DNA of 64,000 nucleotides from CAYNHF01 sp964397045. GTDB lineage: Bacteria; Actinomycetota; Acidimicrobiia; Spongiisociales; UBA5794. Positions within the stretch are counted from its first letter, which is position 1; every line of letters starts with the position of its first letter. Of this stretch, positions 52,300 through 60,867 are shown one piece after another. The stretch spans positions 35,381 through 99,380 of the forward strand of contig CAYNHF010000051.1 in NCBI GenBank assembly GCA_964397045.1. Reading direction: 5' to 3'. The position numbers and the translations under genes are program-made. Under the pieces are notes generated by a model that was not told where the DNA came from, searched no databases, and worked only from the letters and a program-made list of their open reading frames with translations.

Positions 52300-53178
52300 T
52301 CACACTCGTGCCGGGCTCAGCCACCCGGCGATGGCCTTGACTACCAGGTCGGGGACCTCCATCTGCGGAACATGGCCAACACCTGCAAACACCTCGAATG
52401 CCCAATCGGGCCGTTCCGCCGCGAGCCTCCTGCTCGCTTCGACGGGCACGAGGCGATCCTGGGCACCGTGGAGTAACAGCACTGGAGACGCGACGCGATG
52501 CACCATGGCGCGAAACGCCCGGCGCCGGGCCAATACAACTGCAATCGAACGTCCCGCCTCCGTGAAGGCGCGGGGCGCCCATTCCATCTCCCGCCGCAGC
52601 TCCATCATCGCCGTCGCAGACTCGAGCGCTTCGGTTGATACCCGCGTCGGATCGACGCAGAGCAGTTCCATCGCATCGTGGAGCTGGGTCGAAATCGGTG
52701 TGGCTGCGTAGTAATGCCGAATGAGCCGCTCCCCCACTCCCGGAACGAGCGGCGCCGCCAGGCGCTGCGCCGCGACCACATCCACCGAGCCGACTGAGGC
52801 AACCGGCAGCGCCGGATCGATCAAAACCAGACCTTCCACTATGTCGGGGTGGGCATCGGCCGTTATCAACGAGATGAGCCCACCCATGCTGTTGCCCACG
52901 AGTGTCACCGGCCCGTCGGGCGCTACCACCCGGCAGAATGAGGCCAGTACGTCGCGATTGGCAGCCACGGTTGCTTTCCGACCCGCCGGCGGCGTGATCC
53001 CGAAGCCGACTAGGTCGATAGCAAACACCCGTCCCATCCTGCTGAGTGCGGGCGCGACCGATACCCAATTGCTGTGTGACCCGCCCAGCCCGTGGACGAG
53101 CACCAGGGTGGGTCCAGCGCCGCCGTGATCGACATAATGAACCGGACCATCGACATCGAGTATCTGGGACCTGGGCAT
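52300..53178 (-). CDS. Alpha/beta hydrolase
   Basis: 292 residues. Oxyanion motif VLVHGLGGSHSNW, nucleophile Ser in LVGNSMGGL, Asp in LHGAQDRLVP and His in AGVGHVPQME. Lid region between about 125 and 215. Substrate unknown. TAGCGT lies 8 nt upstream of the ATG. Confidence 0.87.
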   Translation of the reverse strand: MPRSQILDVDGPVHYVDHGGAGPTLVLVHGLGGSHSNWVSVAPALSRMGRVFAIDLVGFGITPPAGRKATVAANRDVLASFCRVVAPDGPVTLVGNSMGGLISLITADAHPDIVEGLVLIDPALPVASVGSVDVVAAQRLAAPLVPGVGERLIRHYYAATPISTQLHDAMELLCVDPTRVSTEALESATAMMELRREMEWAPRAFTEAGRSIAVVLARRRAFRAMVHRVASPVLLLHGAQDRLVPVEASRRLAAERPDWAFEVFAGVGHVPQMEVPDLVVKAIAGWLSPARV

Positions 53179-53247
53179 GGGGCGAGACGCTAGTTACCGC
53201 GCCGGGCAATTCAATCCCATCCGGCCTCAGCAGCAATCCACTGATTG

Positions 53248-54009
53248 TCATTCCGTCCCAGGCCGGGATGACAACACGGCTCGATCGAACGCGTAGGGAA
53301 GCTCGAGCCGATGGCGTCGCAGCAGCCCGGCGTCGGCGAGGAGGTCACTCGTGGCGCCGTCCGCCACAACCCGGCCCCCATCCAGGATCACACTCCGGCG
53401 GCACAGCTCGAGCGCAAACGGCAGGTCGTGGGTGATGATCAGCTGAGTGAGGGGCAGAGATTGCAGGACCCGAATGACCTCTCGTCTTCCCGCGGGGTCG
53501 AGTGCCCCACTCGGCTCATCGAGCACCAGGACGTCCGGTTCCATGGCGAGCACTGTTGCCAGTGCGGCGCGGCGACGCTCTCCGCCGCTCAGATGATGGG
53601 GAGCGCGGTCGGCGAGGTCGGCAGCCTCCACGGACTCCAACGCCTCCCGAGTGCGCGAGGTGAGAGCGTCCCCGGTGAGCCCCAGATTCGCAGGCCCGAA
53701 CGCAACATCCTCACGAACCGTCGGCATGAAGAGCTGGTCATCTGTGTCCTGGAATACAAGGCCCACCCTGCGTCGGATTTCCCGGAGCGTGTCCTCTGTT
53801 ACCACCGTATCGCCGATCCGAACCGTGCCGGAGCCTCCCGAGAGAATCCCGTTCAGATGCAACGCCAGCGTGGTCTTCCCGGCGCCGTTCGGTCCCAGCA
53901 AAGCAACCCGCTCGCCGTGGTCGATCTGAAGATCCACTCCGCGCAATGCCTCGCGCCCGTCCGGGTAGCGATACTCGATGCCATCGAGCTGGACGGCGGG
54001 CGGCGTCAT
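53248..54009 (-). CDS. cbiO: Cobalt ECF transporter ATPase CbiO
   Basis: 253 residues from the ATG at 54009, which overlaps the cbiQ stop (ATGA); the longer open frame upstream is cbiQ antisense-frame noise. Walker A LLGPNGAGKTTLALH, signature LSGGERRRAALATVLAMEP, Walker B VLVLDEPSGALDP, and a switch His in LIITHD. Energises the CbiMNQO cobalt importer. Confidence 0.92.
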   Translation of the reverse strand: MTPPAVQLDGIEYRYPDGREALRGVDLQIDHGERVALLGPNGAGKTTLALHLNGILSGGSGTVRIGDTVVTEDTLREIRRRVGLVFQDTDDQLFMPTVREDVAFGPANLGLTGDALTSRTREALESVEAADLADRAPHHLSGGERRRAALATVLAMEPDVLVLDEPSGALDPAGRREVIRVLQSLPLTQLIITHDLPFALELCRRSVILDGGRVVADGATSDLLADAGLLRRHRLELPYAFDRAVLSSRPGTE

Positions 54010-54770
54010 GTGCGCACCCAGGCCAAGGCTGCAATCATTCCTACCAGCACGAGAAACCCAGCCGCCATGGCCCACTGCCTGCTGGTTGCCTTCGGCTCGT
54101 CCAAGCTCGGCATGACGCCCGAGAACCCGCGCGACACCATCGCGGCGTGCACTCGCTCGCCTCGCTCGTAGGAGCGAATGAAGAGTGCGCCTGCGGATGT
54201 GGCGATGGGCCGCACCTGCCACAACCATCGCGGGTCGTATCCGCGAGCTGCCATCGCGGTTCGCGTCCGGGCCAACTCGTCGATGATCACCTCGAGGTAG
54301 CGGACCATGAAGCCGGCGATAGCCGTGAGCGACGCCGGGACGTGCAACCGACCCAGCCCGCGCAGCATGTCTGGCACCTCGGTGGTACCGGCGAGCAGAA
54401 CGCTGATCATCACGCCCAGCGTCGCTTTCGCCAGGATGTTCCAAGCCCCCCACAGGCCTTGGCGCGAGACAGAGACACCGAGCACCTGGAGTTGCTCTCC
54501 GCTCGCGATGAAAGGGATGAGGAACGCGAAGAGAACGAAAGGAAGTACCACAGCCATCCGGGCCACCACGAAACGGACCGGGAAGCGGGCAACCACCATG
54601 AGCCCGATGGCGATCACGGCGTAGGCCGCGAACGCCCACACCGCTTCCCTGGGCGTGACCGCGATCAGGAAGACGAAGCCGAAGGCGACTACTAGCTTCA
54701 CCTCGGGCGCGAGACGATGCAGCGGACTGTGCTGGTGCACATACAACGCGTGCGCATGCCCTGCCCCCAT
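54006..54770 (-). CDS. cbiQ: Cobalt ECF transporter transmembrane protein CbiQ
   Basis: 254 residues, about five helices. The two coupling-helix motifs that contact CbiO are present: MAARGYDP and MVSRGFSG (Ala-Arg-Gly and Ser-Arg-Gly). Starts 4 bp after the cbiM stop and overlaps cbiO by 4 bp, so the three are one operon. Confidence 0.9.
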   Translation of the reverse strand: MGAGHAHALYVHQHSPLHRLAPEVKLVVAFGFVFLIAVTPREAVWAFAAYAVIAIGLMVVARFPVRFVVARMAVVLPFVLFAFLIPFIASGEQLQVLGVSVSRQGLWGAWNILAKATLGVMISVLLAGTTEVPDMLRGLGRLHVPASLTAIAGFMVRYLEVIIDELARTRTAMAARGYDPRWLWQVRPIATSAGALFIRSYERGERVHAAMVSRGFSGVMPSLDEPKATSRQWAMAAGFLVLVGMIAALAWVRT

Positions 54771-54774
54771 CGCG

Positions 54775-55767
54775 TTAGGTAGGGGCGGGAGCCCGGGGTT
54801 TGCGTCCGCGATCGCGCACCGCGAAGAGGATGCCGAGCCCGAGCGCGAGTGTGATGGTCACCCCGGCGAAGCCGGCGATTGCGAGACTCAGCGTCTGGTT
54901 CTTGATCCCGGTTGTCGCGTACTCCGCGAAGACACCGCTATGGAGCGCATGATCCTGCGCCTGATCGACAATCCCGGTGTCTACGGCGACTCGCTCCAGA
55001 CCATCCGGGGCTTCGAATGCTGCCTGCGACACGACCCCGGCCAGCGCGAGCGCCACCAGCACGCCGCCGATGACGAACGTCCGGGTGCGGATCGGTGCGC
55101 GGTCTGCCAGTTGCGCCCGGCTCAAGTCCTGCGCTCCGTACACCAGGTCGGGTCGTGACGCGAGCACCGCGCCGACTGCCAGTGCGCTGATGATGCCTTC
55201 TCCGATCCCGATGAACACGTGCACCCCGACCATCGCCGTGAAGACGGTGTCGAAAGGCACCGGCGCGGTCGCCCCGAAGAGCCATTCGATTGAGAACGCC
55301 ATCGCGGCGAGCACCACAGAAACGCCGCCCGCCAGGCCGGTGGCAACGACGACGCCCGGCCGCGATTTTGGGAGGAACCGGCGAAAGACCCGGAAGGCGC
55401 CGTAGCCGCCGTACACCGGGATGATCGCCAGATTGAGCACGTTGAGTCCGAGCGCGGTCAGGCCACCATCGGCGAAGACGAGCGCCTGGACGACCACGAC
55501 CACAGTCACCACGACGGCGCCCATGCTGGGACCGAGCAGCACCGCAGCCAGCGCCCCACCGAGGAGGTGACCGGTCGTGCCCGCCGCCACGGGGAAGTTG
55601 AACATCTGGGCAGCGAAGATGAAGGCTGCGGTGATACCGGCGAGAGGGATCTGGCGATCTTGCATCTGGTGACGCGATTGGCGCAGCGAGTAGCCGACGG
55701 CTCCGGCACTGATCACCCCGGCTGCGGCCGCCGTCCCTGCGTTCACGAAGCCATCTGGTACGTGGAT
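54775..55767 (-). CDS. cbiM: Cobalt-binding substrate component CbiM fused to a CbiN-like tail
   Basis: 330 residues if translation starts at the ATC at 55767. CbiM proteins start Met-His-(I/V)-Pro-Asp-Gly-Phe and bind the metal with the N-terminal amine and His2. Here the codons read ATC CAC GTA CCA GAT GGC TTC, and GGAGG stands 5 nt before the ATC. The only standard upstream start, a GTG at 55860, would add 31 residues that are neither a signal peptide nor basic. CbiM helices cover about 10-210; the last 100 residues hold two helices and a loop as in CbiN. Imports Co2+ for cobalamin. Confidence 0.85.
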   Translation of the reverse strand: MHVPDGFVNAGTAAAAGVISAGAVGYSLRQSRHQMQDRQIPLAGITAAFIFAAQMFNFPVAAGTTGHLLGGALAAVLLGPSMGAVVVTVVVVVQALVFADGGLTALGLNVLNLAIIPVYGGYGAFRVFRRFLPKSRPGVVVATGLAGGVSVVLAAMAFSIEWLFGATAPVPFDTVFTAMVGVHVFIGIGEGIISALAVGAVLASRPDLVYGAQDLSRAQLADRAPIRTRTFVIGGVLVALALAGVVSQAAFEAPDGLERVAVDTGIVDQAQDHALHSGVFAEYATTGIKNQTLSLAIAGFAGVTITLALGLGILFAVRDRGRKPRAPAPT

Positions 55768-55885
55768 ACCGCCCTCCGATCCTGAGAACAGCGTACTCGC
55801 TGTTGCGAGCGGCTCGCAATAAGGCGCACTCGGAGAGTCGGCTGGTATCCCAAACGACACGGGACAGGGCGCGTCACCCGACGGA

Positions 55886-56059
55886 TCAGATGCCCTGCAA
55901 CGCCGCGATCAGCTCGGCGTCTGCTGCCCGATCCAGCTCGGCCCGACGCTGCAGGTAGAAGCGTTCGATACCGAGATAGCGGAAGCCGGCGAGCTTGCTC
56001 CATATGGTCTTGACCAGCGACGCCGCGTAAACCGACCGAATGAGCCTGCCCAGATCCAA
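55886..56059 (-). CDS. Small protein, 57 residues, unknown
   Basis: TTG start at 56059 with GGAG just upstream. Reads LIRSVYAASLVKTIWSKLAG then a charged helix ERFYLQRRAELDRAADAELI, a composition typical of real protein, and it fills the gap between the 52-residue gene and cbiM on the same strand. No family known to me. It could also be a remnant. Confidence 0.45.
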   Translation of the reverse strand: MDLGRLIRSVYAASLVKTIWSKLAGFRYLGIERFYLQRRAELDRAADAELIAALQGI

Positions 56060-56096
56060 GGCTCCGGCCCGCCGCCGAGGCTCGGTTCTGATCGAG

Positions 56097-56255
56097 TCAG
56101 CGAACCTTGCGGCGGCGGGTCACCGAGCGCGTCCCCCAACCGACGAGGCCGGCCCCACCAACCCCGAGCCAGAGCCCCCCGGAAGGAAGCAGCAGCGCCA
56201 GCATCACCAGGCCGGTGAGCAGGACCGGCCACCCGATGTCGACGTTGTGCTTCAT
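56097..56255 (-). CDS. Small membrane protein, 52 residues, unknown
   Basis: ATG at 56255, leaderless behind TACCTT. One long hydrophobic segment (PVLLTGLVMLALLLPSGG then LWLGVGGAGLVGW), probably a helical hairpin, followed by a basic tail TRRRKVR that should stay in the cytoplasm. 37 bp upstream of the 57-residue gene. Confidence 0.55.
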   Translation of the reverse strand: MKHNVDIGWPVLLTGLVMLALLLPSGGLWLGVGGAGLVGWGTRSVTRRRKVR

Positions 56256-56262
56256 GAGTGAC

Positions 56263-56268
56263 AAGGTA
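56263..56268 (-). promoter_or_regulatory. -10 hexamer TACCTT of a leaderless small gene
   Basis: TACCTT on the minus strand, 7 nt before the ATG at 56255. Confidence 0.45.
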
Positions 56269-56335
56269 TCTCGCCCCTGTGACAGATTCGGGAGGCCGTG
56301 TAGCGTCGGCTTCGCGTCTCACCACAGGAGCCGGA

Positions 56336-57097
56336 ATGGACATCAGAGGAGCAGCGGCGATCGTCACCGGAGGTGCCTCCGGCCTGGGAGCGGCCACTGC
56401 CCGTCGGCTCGCCGCAGACGGCGCTCAGGTTGTTGTCGTCGATCTCCAGGACGATGCAGGGAAGCAGACGGCCGCCGAAATCAATGGTGTGTACGCCCGC
56501 GCAGACGTGACAGACGAAGCCGAGGTCGCGGCAGCCATCGCAGCTGCAGAGGAAATGGGCCCGCTGCGAGTGCTCATCAATTGCGCCGGCATCCTGGCGG
56601 TGTCACGCACCGTCGATCGCCGCGGGGAACCCCACGACTACGACCTATTCCGAAACACCATCACCATCAATCTCGTCGGCAGTTTCAACTGCATCCGCCT
56701 CGCTGCGGGCGCCATGACAAAGACCGAAGCGCTCGTCGACAACGAACGAGGAGCCATCGTCAACACTGCCTCCGTTGCTGCATTCGACGGGCAGGTCGGC
56801 CAGGCTGCCTACTCGGCCTCGAAAGGGGGCATCGTCGGCATGACCCTGCCGATCGCACGCGACCTTGCCGCAGTGGGCATCCGAGTCAACTCAGTCGCTC
56901 CGGGCATCATGGAAACACCGATGTTGGACGGCCTGTCGGACGATGCCCGGGCGTCACTCGGCCAGCAGGTGCTTCACCCCAAACGGCTCGGCACCCCTCA
57001 GGAATACGCCGACCTGGTCCACCTTCTCGTCACCAACAGCTACATGAACGGCGAGACGATTCGTATGGACGGCGGTATACGAATGGCTCCGAAGTAG
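56336..57097 (+). CDS. Short-chain dehydrogenase (3-hydroxyacyl-CoA dehydrogenase type 2-like)
   Basis: 253 residues from the ATG at 56336 (AGGAG upstream; TAGCGT as -10). NAD site TGGASGLGAATARRL, NxAG motif NCAGIL, catalytic Tyr and Lys in AAYSASKGG and Ser in NTASVAAFDGQ. This pattern, with the EEMGPLRVLINCAG segment, fits type-2 3-hydroxyacyl-CoA dehydrogenases of fatty-acid or isoleucine breakdown. The next gene follows after 2 bp. Confidence 0.87.
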   Translation: MDIRGAAAIVTGGASGLGAATARRLAADGAQVVVVDLQDDAGKQTAAEINGVYARADVTDEAEVAAAIAAAEEMGPLRVLINCAGILAVSRTVDRRGEPHDYDLFRNTITINLVGSFNCIRLAAGAMTKTEALVDNERGAIVNTASVAAFDGQVGQAAYSASKGGIVGMTLPIARDLAAVGIRVNSVAPGIMETPMLDGLSDDARASLGQQVLHPKRLGTPQEYADLVHLLVTNSYMNGETIRMDGGIRMAPK

Positions 57098-57099
57098 TC

Positions 57100-57609
57100 A
57101 TGGACCCATTCGAACCCACCCTGCCGCGGATCGACCCGACGGCCTTCGTCGCCCCAAATGCCACCGTGCTCGGCAACGTCACCGTCGGACCCGGTGCCGT
57201 GATCATGTTCGGCGTCGTCATGCGAGCAGAACTCGACACGATCACCATTGGAGCCCGCACCAACGTGCAAGACCAAAGCGTGCTCCACGTCGACCACGGT
57301 TTCCCATGCGCCCTCGGGCAAGACGTCACCATCGGCCACGCTGCCGTCGTCCACGGCGCAACGGTCGGCAGCCACTGCCTGGTTGGCATCGGTGCCCGTG
57401 CACTCAACGGTTCGGTGCTCGGCGAAGGAGCCTGGCTCGCCGCCGGCTCCGTCCTCACCGAGGGTAGGGATATCCCGCCGTGGACCCTCGCCCTCGGAAT
57501 CCCGGCCAGGCCGGTTCGGTCATTGACCGAGAGCGAGATCACGTACCAGCGTGCCGGAGTCGCGGCCTACCTCGGTTTCGCCGACATCTATCGAGAACAG
57601 TTCGACTGA
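57100..57609 (+). CDS. Gamma-carbonic-anhydrase-like protein
   Basis: 169 residues forming a left-handed beta-helix of hexapeptide repeats (FVAPNATVLGNVTVGPGAVI). Candidate zinc ligands are in VLHVDHGFP and IGHAAVVHG. Ends with a helix SEITYQRAGVAAYLGFADI. Family members are carbonic anhydrases or acyl-carrier acyltransferase-like proteins (PaaY type). Starts 2 bp after the dehydrogenase stop, same operon. Confidence 0.87.
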   Translation: MDPFEPTLPRIDPTAFVAPNATVLGNVTVGPGAVIMFGVVMRAELDTITIGARTNVQDQSVLHVDHGFPCALGQDVTIGHAAVVHGATVGSHCLVGIGARALNGSVLGEGAWLAAGSVLTEGRDIPPWTLALGIPARPVRSLTESEITYQRAGVAAYLGFADIYREQFD

Positions 57610-57610
57610 G

Positions 57611-59365
57611 TCAGCGGTCAGCGGCTGCCGACTGGAGTCGGTCTGCTTCGTCGTAGGGGAAGATCTCGATGATCTCTCCCGCTTTGACTCTGTGCTGAAT
57701 CTCTCGCCAGGCCGCGGCATCGAACAAGTCGCCGTGGGAAGTCTCGATGACGTCGCGCAGCGTCGGTGGGAGCCCGAGGAACGATCGAAACTCCTCGGGG
57801 AAGATGTCGAGTTCGCCGACACCGAACCACGGCTGCTCCGCCATCTCGTCGTCGGGGTGCGCCGCGACCGGAAGGTCCAGAAAGCGGCACTCCGTGACCT
57901 CAGCCAGTTCGTCGTAGTCGTAGAACACCACCCGCCCGTGCCGGGTGACCCCGAAGTTCTTCAATAGGAGGTCTCCCGGGAAGATGTTCGTGCACGCCAG
58001 ATCTTTGATGGCTTTCCCGTAATCACGCACCGCCCGCGCCGCGCTCTCATCGGACGCTTCTCGCACGAACAGGTTCAACGGCGTCACCCGCCGCTCCACA
58101 TACGCGTGGCGAATCACGACTGAGTCCTCCTCGACCGCCACACTGCGGCTGCATGCTCCGGTCAGTTCTTCGAGCAAGTGCTCGTCGAAGTGCTTCCGGT
58201 CGAACCGGAGGTGTTCGAACTCCTGGGCGTCGATCAGTCGACCCGCTCGATCATGACGGAATACCAGCCGATAGCGATCCATCACCCGGGTTCGAGTTGT
58301 CTTCTTCGGGGCGCCGAACACATCTCGCATCACCTTGAACACCACCTCGTTGCCGGCCATCGTGAATACCGCCATCACCAAACCCCTGGTCCCCGGGGCG
58401 GTGGTGAACACGTCGTTCGAAGTCGCCAGATGCTCGAGCAAGCCCCGATACAACTCCGTCTTGCCGTGTTTGTGATACCCGATGGCGGTATAGAGCTCAT
58501 GGAGGCGCTTGCGCGGCATCAAGGCGTGCAGAAACCGCACCAACTCATAGGGCCGATCTGTCGCAACGTGGAAGTAACTGCGAGTGAAGCTGAACAGGAT
58601 GCTCACTGCATCTTCGTCCGTGAGCACGGCGTCTACCACGACGCCGCCATCCGTGTTGCGCAGCGCCAGCACTAGGGGCACCGCGGTCTCCTGCGCCCCC
58701 AGTTGCCCGACGAGATAGGCGCCCCCGCCGCGGAAGAACACCGACTTGACCATGGCGGCGCGTTCGTATGCGTTGGTGACACCGAGCGCCGCAAGGTGCG
58801 CATCGATGTGACGTGCCGCCAACAGGCTGTCGCGCCGGATGTCCTCGTAGAGGACTCGAAACCGGAAGTCGGTGAGGATGGCTTCCACGAGGCCGGCGGT
58901 CGAACGGGCCTGCTCATACATCTGGAACACCAGCTCGTTCGGCTCGGTGGGTGGTTTGATGAAATCGGACGCAACGAACTCGACGAGGGGATCCACGCCG
59001 ACGGTGGTGAAGATCTTGCGAGTCACCGAGTTGAAGAAGGTCTCTGCCAGTTCGAAGTCGTCGCGGTGGGTGATGAGGCCCGAGTACACGGCCTTAGCGC
59101 CGGTCCAGATCGCCTTGTCCTCGACCCGCGCTTCGAGGAGTCTGTCGATGTCCGCCCGCGCCTCGTCAACGATCCGCCCGTATACGGTCAACCGTTCCGC
59201 AGAATCGAGCTGCATCCCTGCCGGATCCCGCTGCTCGAACCGAGTCGGAGCGCGGTCGGTGATGACCGCGAACTTGCGTTCGAAGCGATCAAACGCGCGC
59301 TCGATTGCTCGTGCCGCCAGGTAAGCAAGCCGGCTCTCGGTCATTGCGGGCTTCGGTGTCGTCAT
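57611..59365 (-). CDS. aceK: Isocitrate dehydrogenase kinase/phosphatase AceK
   Basis: 584 residues, the usual AceK length. N-terminal regulatory half (RLAYLAARAIERAFDRFERKF), then the kinase-like domain with VMAVFTMAGNEVVFKVMRDVFG (ATP site, Lys), KDLACTNIFPGDLLLKN, GVTRHGRVVFYDYDE and PEEFRSFLGLP. The bifunctional enzyme switches isocitrate dehydrogenase off and on to steer carbon into the glyoxylate shunt. No aceA or aceB in the window. ATG at 59365 with GGGAG upstream. Confidence 0.92.
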   Translation of the reverse strand: MTTPKPAMTESRLAYLAARAIERAFDRFERKFAVITDRAPTRFEQRDPAGMQLDSAERLTVYGRIVDEARADIDRLLEARVEDKAIWTGAKAVYSGLITHRDDFELAETFFNSVTRKIFTTVGVDPLVEFVASDFIKPPTEPNELVFQMYEQARSTAGLVEAILTDFRFRVLYEDIRRDSLLAARHIDAHLAALGVTNAYERAAMVKSVFFRGGGAYLVGQLGAQETAVPLVLALRNTDGGVVVDAVLTDEDAVSILFSFTRSYFHVATDRPYELVRFLHALMPRKRLHELYTAIGYHKHGKTELYRGLLEHLATSNDVFTTAPGTRGLVMAVFTMAGNEVVFKVMRDVFGAPKKTTRTRVMDRYRLVFRHDRAGRLIDAQEFEHLRFDRKHFDEHLLEELTGACSRSVAVEEDSVVIRHAYVERRVTPLNLFVREASDESAARAVRDYGKAIKDLACTNIFPGDLLLKNFGVTRHGRVVFYDYDELAEVTECRFLDLPVAAHPDDEMAEQPWFGVGELDIFPEEFRSFLGLPPTLRDVIETSHGDLFDAAAWREIQHRVKAGEIIEIFPYDEADRLQSAAADR

Positions 59366-59450
59366 GCAGCATCTCCCACGTCACATTCTTCTACTGCAAC
59401 CCGGTTCGGGGAAAAGCTGCCGGCAGCTACCCGGGGCCGACGCGGTGCGG

Positions 59451-59456
59451 TAGCGT
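59451..59456 (+). promoter_or_regulatory. -10 hexamer TAGCGT of a leaderless start
   Basis: TAGCGT 6 nt before the ATG at 59463; no ribosome binding site. Confidence 0.55.
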
Positions 59457-59462
59457 CTGCCT

Positions 59463-60833
59463 ATGAGCACTCTCCTCATCAAGAACGCGTCCGTCCTCGT
59501 GACGATGGACGCGGCGCGGCGCGAGATCGCGGACGGCGGCCTATACGCCGAGGACGGTTTCATCACCGCGGTCGGCACTACGGAAGAGCTCCCCGATTCC
59601 GCAGAAGACGTCGTGGATCTCACCGGGCATGTCGTGCTGCCCGGTCTCGTCAACACCCACCACCACTTCTACCAAACACTCACCCGAGCCCTGCCCGCCG
59701 CCCAGGACGTGGGCCTATTCGATTGGCTCCGCACCCTGTACCCGATCTGGGCACGGCTCACCCCGGAGGACGTCCGGGTGGCAACCCGCACCGCCCTGGC
59801 TGAGCTGGCGATGTCGGGGTGTACCACCGCCTTCGATCACCAGTACATGTTTCCCAACGGGTCCAGGATCGATGATCAGATCGAGGCAGCGGCCGGAGTT
59901 GGGATTCGCTTCCACGCGTCACGGGGCTCGATGAGCCTCGGTGAGTCCGACGGAGGGCTGCCCCCGGACTCCGTTGTCGAAACCGAGGACACGATCCTCG
60001 CCGATACCGCGCGTGCGATCGAGGCGTTCCATGATCCGGAGGCGGGGGCGATGGTCCGGATCGTTGTCTCGCCCTGCTCACCGTTCTCGGTGACCGACGA
60101 TTTGATGCGAGAAGCTGCTGCCCAGGCACGTCACTACGGCGTGCACCTCCATACCCACCTGGCGGAGACCGCGGATGAAGAGGTCTTCTGCATGGAGACG
60201 TACAACCGACGGCCCGTGGAACTGATGGAGGACCTCGGGTGGGCAGGACCGGATGTCTGGTACGCCCATGGCGTTGCCGTGAACCCGGCCGAGGTCGGGC
60301 GCATGGCGAGCGCGGGCACCGGGGTGGCCCACTGTCCGACGTCGAACATGCGACTCGCCTCCGGGATCGCGCCGGTTCGCGGTTATCACGAAGCCGGGGT
60401 CCGGACCGGTCTCGGGGTGGACGGCTCGGCTTCCAACGACGGATCTCACCTGCTGGCAGAAGCCCGCCAAGCGATGCTGCTGGCCCGCCTGGCGGCAGCC
60501 CCACCCGCGGGCGACGGGTCGCTCCTCTCTGCTCGTGCCGCTCTCGAGATGGCCACCATTGGCGGCGCTGCGGTGTTGGGGAGAGACGACATCGGATCCC
60601 TCGAGGTTGGCAGGTGCGCCGACCTGGTGGCGGTGTCGCTGGATCGCATCCGATTCGCGGGAGCCCTCCACGACCCGGTCGCCGCGCTCGTCTTCACCCA
60701 GCCGGGGAACGTCGATCGCAGCTGGGTGCAGGGTCTGCCGGTCATAACACACGGTGCTCCCGTAGCGATGGATCTCGAGGCTCAGATCGCCGAACACAAC
60801 CAGGCGGCGCGCCGGCTGGTTTCCGGCGGCTGA
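59463..60833 (+). CDS. Amidohydrolase, 8-oxoguanine deaminase-like
   Basis: 456 residues of the TrzN/AtzA/8-oxoguanine-deaminase group. Metal ligands in LVNTHHHFYQTLTRALP, VHLHTHLAE, YAHGVAV and TGLGVDGSASND. The segment DVGLFDWLRTLYPIWARL is characteristic of 8-oxoguanine deaminases. Would turn 8-oxoguanine into urate. The neighbouring MocA-like gene supports a purine-degradation setting with a molybdenum hydroxylase encoded elsewhere. Confidence 0.85.
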   Translation: MSTLLIKNASVLVTMDAARREIADGGLYAEDGFITAVGTTEELPDSAEDVVDLTGHVVLPGLVNTHHHFYQTLTRALPAAQDVGLFDWLRTLYPIWARLTPEDVRVATRTALAELAMSGCTTAFDHQYMFPNGSRIDDQIEAAAGVGIRFHASRGSMSLGESDGGLPPDSVVETEDTILADTARAIEAFHDPEAGAMVRIVVSPCSPFSVTDDLMREAAAQARHYGVHLHTHLAETADEEVFCMETYNRRPVELMEDLGWAGPDVWYAHGVAVNPAEVGRMASAGTGVAHCPTSNMRLASGIAPVRGYHEAGVRTGLGVDGSASNDGSHLLAEARQAMLLARLAAAPPAGDGSLLSARAALEMATIGGAAVLGRDDIGSLEVGRCADLVAVSLDRIRFAGALHDPVAALVFTQPGNVDRSWVQGLPVITHGAPVAMDLEAQIAEHNQAARRLVSGG

Positions 60834-60867
60834 GCAGGTCGCGAGCCCCTCTAACGTATGGGTTGCT

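Noticed and set aside
53248..54639. 463-codon frame as one long CbiO
   Set aside because: The first 210 codons cross cbiQ in another frame; the ATG at 54009 with the ATGA overlap gives a normal CbiO.
55768..56335. Cobalamin riboswitch upstream of cbiM
   Set aside because: No B12-box-like element seen on the minus strand, and two small reading frames occupy the region.
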